A stretch of 35,893 bases of DNA from an uncultured Oscillospiraceae bacterium. GTDB taxonomy: Bacteria > Bacillota > Clostridia > Oscillospirales > Oscillospiraceae. A model generated the notes under the pieces. That model ran no database searches, was not told the DNA's origin, and was given only the letters and a program-made list of their open reading frames with translations. Both the position numbers and the translations under genes were made by a program. The stretch covers positions 1-35,893 of the forward strand of contig CAJUPU010000033.1 in assembly GCA_910588495.1 (NCBI GenBank). Direction: 5' to 3'. Below, piece after piece: positions 34,834-35,893 of this stretch. Position 1 is the stretch's first letter. Every line of letters begins with the position of its first letter.

Positions 34834-35700
34834 TTGTCCCATTTGAAAAAGACCCTGCTGCCCGTGCTCATCATCACCCTGGGCTCCGCCGTGTACGCCC
34901 TGGGCTTCGTGTGGTGCTACGCCCCCAACGGCATCGCCTTCGGCGGCATCACCGGCGTGGCCCAGATCGTCAATTTCCTGATCCCCGCCCTGCCCATCGG
35001 CGTCACCGTCATCGTGCTCAACATCCCGCTGTTCGTGCTGGGGTGGCGGCTCATCGGCGGGCGGCTGCTGGTGACGTCGCTGTACGCCATGGCCCTCTCC
35101 TCGGTGTTCATCGACGTGCTCACCCCCCTGTACGACTGGCCCCCCATGGAGCCCCTGCTGGCGTGCATCTTCGGCGGGGTGCTGCTGGGGCTGTCCCTGG
35201 GGCTGGTGTTCCAGCAGGGGGCCACCACCGGCGGCACCGACCTGCTGGCCCGGCTGCTGAAGCTGAAGCTGGCCTGGCTGCCCATGGGCAAGCTGCTGAT
35301 GGGCATCGACCTGGCGGTGATCGTGGCGGTGGCGGCGGCCTTTCGCGCCCTGGACGCGGCGCTGTACGGCCTGGTGGCCCTGTATATCTCCACCATCGTC
35401 ATGGACGGGGTGCTCTACGGCCTGGACACCGCCAAGGTGGCCTATATCATCAGCGACCGGAACAAGGAGATCTCCGCCGCCATCGTCAAGGACCTGGACC
35501 GGGGGGTGACGATCCTCCACGGCCAGGGGGCGTACACCGGGGCGGACAAGGACGTGCTCATGTGCGCCTTCAAGCAGCGGGAGATCGCCGCCATCAAGGC
35601 CGCCGTCAAGGACATCGACCCCGCCGCCTTCGTCATCGTATGCGACGCCCACGAGGTGCTGGGAGAGGGCTTCCGGGACTACAAGAAGGACGATCTGTGA
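34834..35700 (+). CDS. YitT-family membrane protein (YitT_membrane plus DUF2179)
   Basis: A 288-residue membrane protein. About five to six hydrophobic segments cover residues 7-195, with the family motifs NGIAFGGITGVAQI near residue 32 and GLVFQQGATTGGTDLLARLL near 128. The soluble C-terminal DUF2179 domain starts at about residue 205 (AYIISDRNKEISAAIVKDL, DRGVTILHGQGAYTG) and ends in a VCDAHEVLGEGF segment. The family is widespread in Bacillota; its function is unsettled, with transport or signalling proposed. The start is TTG 34834, with GAAGGAGG 9 bases before it. It lies 35 bases after the ParC-like gene, so it may be read through from it. The stop codon is the first base triplet of the repeat at 35698. 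Confidence 0.9.
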   Translation: MSHLKKTLLPVLIITLGSAVYALGFVWCYAPNGIAFGGITGVAQIVNFLIPALPIGVTVIVLNIPLFVLGWRLIGGRLLVTSLYAMALSSVFIDVLTPLYDWPPMEPLLACIFGGVLLGLSLGLVFQQGATTGGTDLLARLLKLKLAWLPMGKLLMGIDLAVIVAVAAAFRALDAALYGLVALYISTIVMDGVLYGLDTAKVAYIISDRNKEISAAIVKDLDRGVTILHGQGAYTGADKDVLMCAFKQREIAAIKAAVKDIDPAAFVIVCDAHEVLGEGFRDYKKDDL

Positions 35701-35893
35701 GAAGCGCGGAGCCGTCGTGAGCAGCGCGGATGGACTGGAGCGAGGGGAAAAGCCCAAGGAGGGCCAACGGCCCGGATGGGTTTTCCCCGAGTCGGAGGGA
35801 AGCCGCGCGTCGCGAACAGGCGCAGCGTGACAATGAGCAGCGCGGAGCCGTCGTGAGCAGCGCGGATGGACTGGAGCGAGGGGAAAAGCCCAA
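35698..35893. repeat. Tandem intergenic repeat, period 136 bp, truncated by the window end
   Basis: Bases 35698-35757 recur at 35834-35893 with a single difference (TGAGAAGCG against TGAGCAGCG). Inside the unit GGGGAAAAGCCCA (35744-35756) pairs with TGGGTTTTCCCC, and GGGCC-AAC-GGCCC forms its tip, giving a strong hairpin at about 35744-35788. The unit ends with GCGAACAGGCGCAGCG then TGACAA, matching the end of the repeat after the ParE-like gene. More units may follow beyond the window. Confidence 0.8.

Noticed and set aside
35633..35893. Minus-strand frame over the right-end repeat as a gene
   Set aside because: It is made of two copies of the intergenic repeat and the reverse of the YitT gene end, with no ribosome site or domain.

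Overview
The window is high-GC, gene-dense DNA from an anaerobic low-GC-phylum relative (Bacillota, class Clostridia). The gene set (SLH-anchored giant surface protein, FeoB-associated Cys-rich mini-protein, CoA-disulfide reductase with a rhodanese tail, divergent ParE/ParC pair, YitT protein) and the third-position G/C bias fit an Oscillospiraceae gut bacterium of the Flavonifractor/Lawsonibacter/Pseudoflavonifractor kind. This is inferred from gene style; the genus cannot be read from the sequence.

Layout. (1) 118-7091: a sugar- or glycan-type uptake locus. A PocR/AraC regulator on the minus strand diverges from an operon of a large FAD-dependent oxidoreductase, a lipoprotein solute-binding protein and two MalF/MalG-like permeases; it has no ATPase and no glycoside hydrolase. 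Two 162-bp hairpin elements with the same fold but different arm sequences sit in the two intergenic gaps on either side of the binding-protein gene. (2) 7317-23669: one 5450-residue secreted protein with a Cys/His-rich head, a beta-helix-like region, about 55 small beta modules and three C-terminal SLH repeats. Its modules follow a higher-order alternation of about 1-kb and 2-kb blocks. (3) 23710-24338: an apparent remnant of a ferrous-iron (feo) operon: promoter with a palindromic operator, a short FeoA-like N-terminal stub, no feoB, and an intact 46-residue Cys-rich membrane protein. (4) 24435-28002: thioredoxin and CoA-disulfide reductase in one operon, converging on a Crp/Fnr regulator, then an AIM24-family protein. 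(5) 28198-34798: ParE-like and ParC-like type IIA topoisomerase subunits, separated by a secreted stalk-domain protein whose promoter has a MerR-type 19-bp spacer palindrome. (6) 34834-35700: a YitT-family membrane protein, followed by a tandem intergenic repeat that runs off the window end.

The genes form separate units: nutrient uptake, cell-surface display, redox/sulfur handling, DNA topology. Transcription is mostly rightward; only the AraC-type and Crp-type regulators face left. Most intergenic gaps hold a recognisable promoter, hairpin or repeat. Large open frames opposite the giant gene are by-products of codon bias.

All assignments are by reading; no database search was run.
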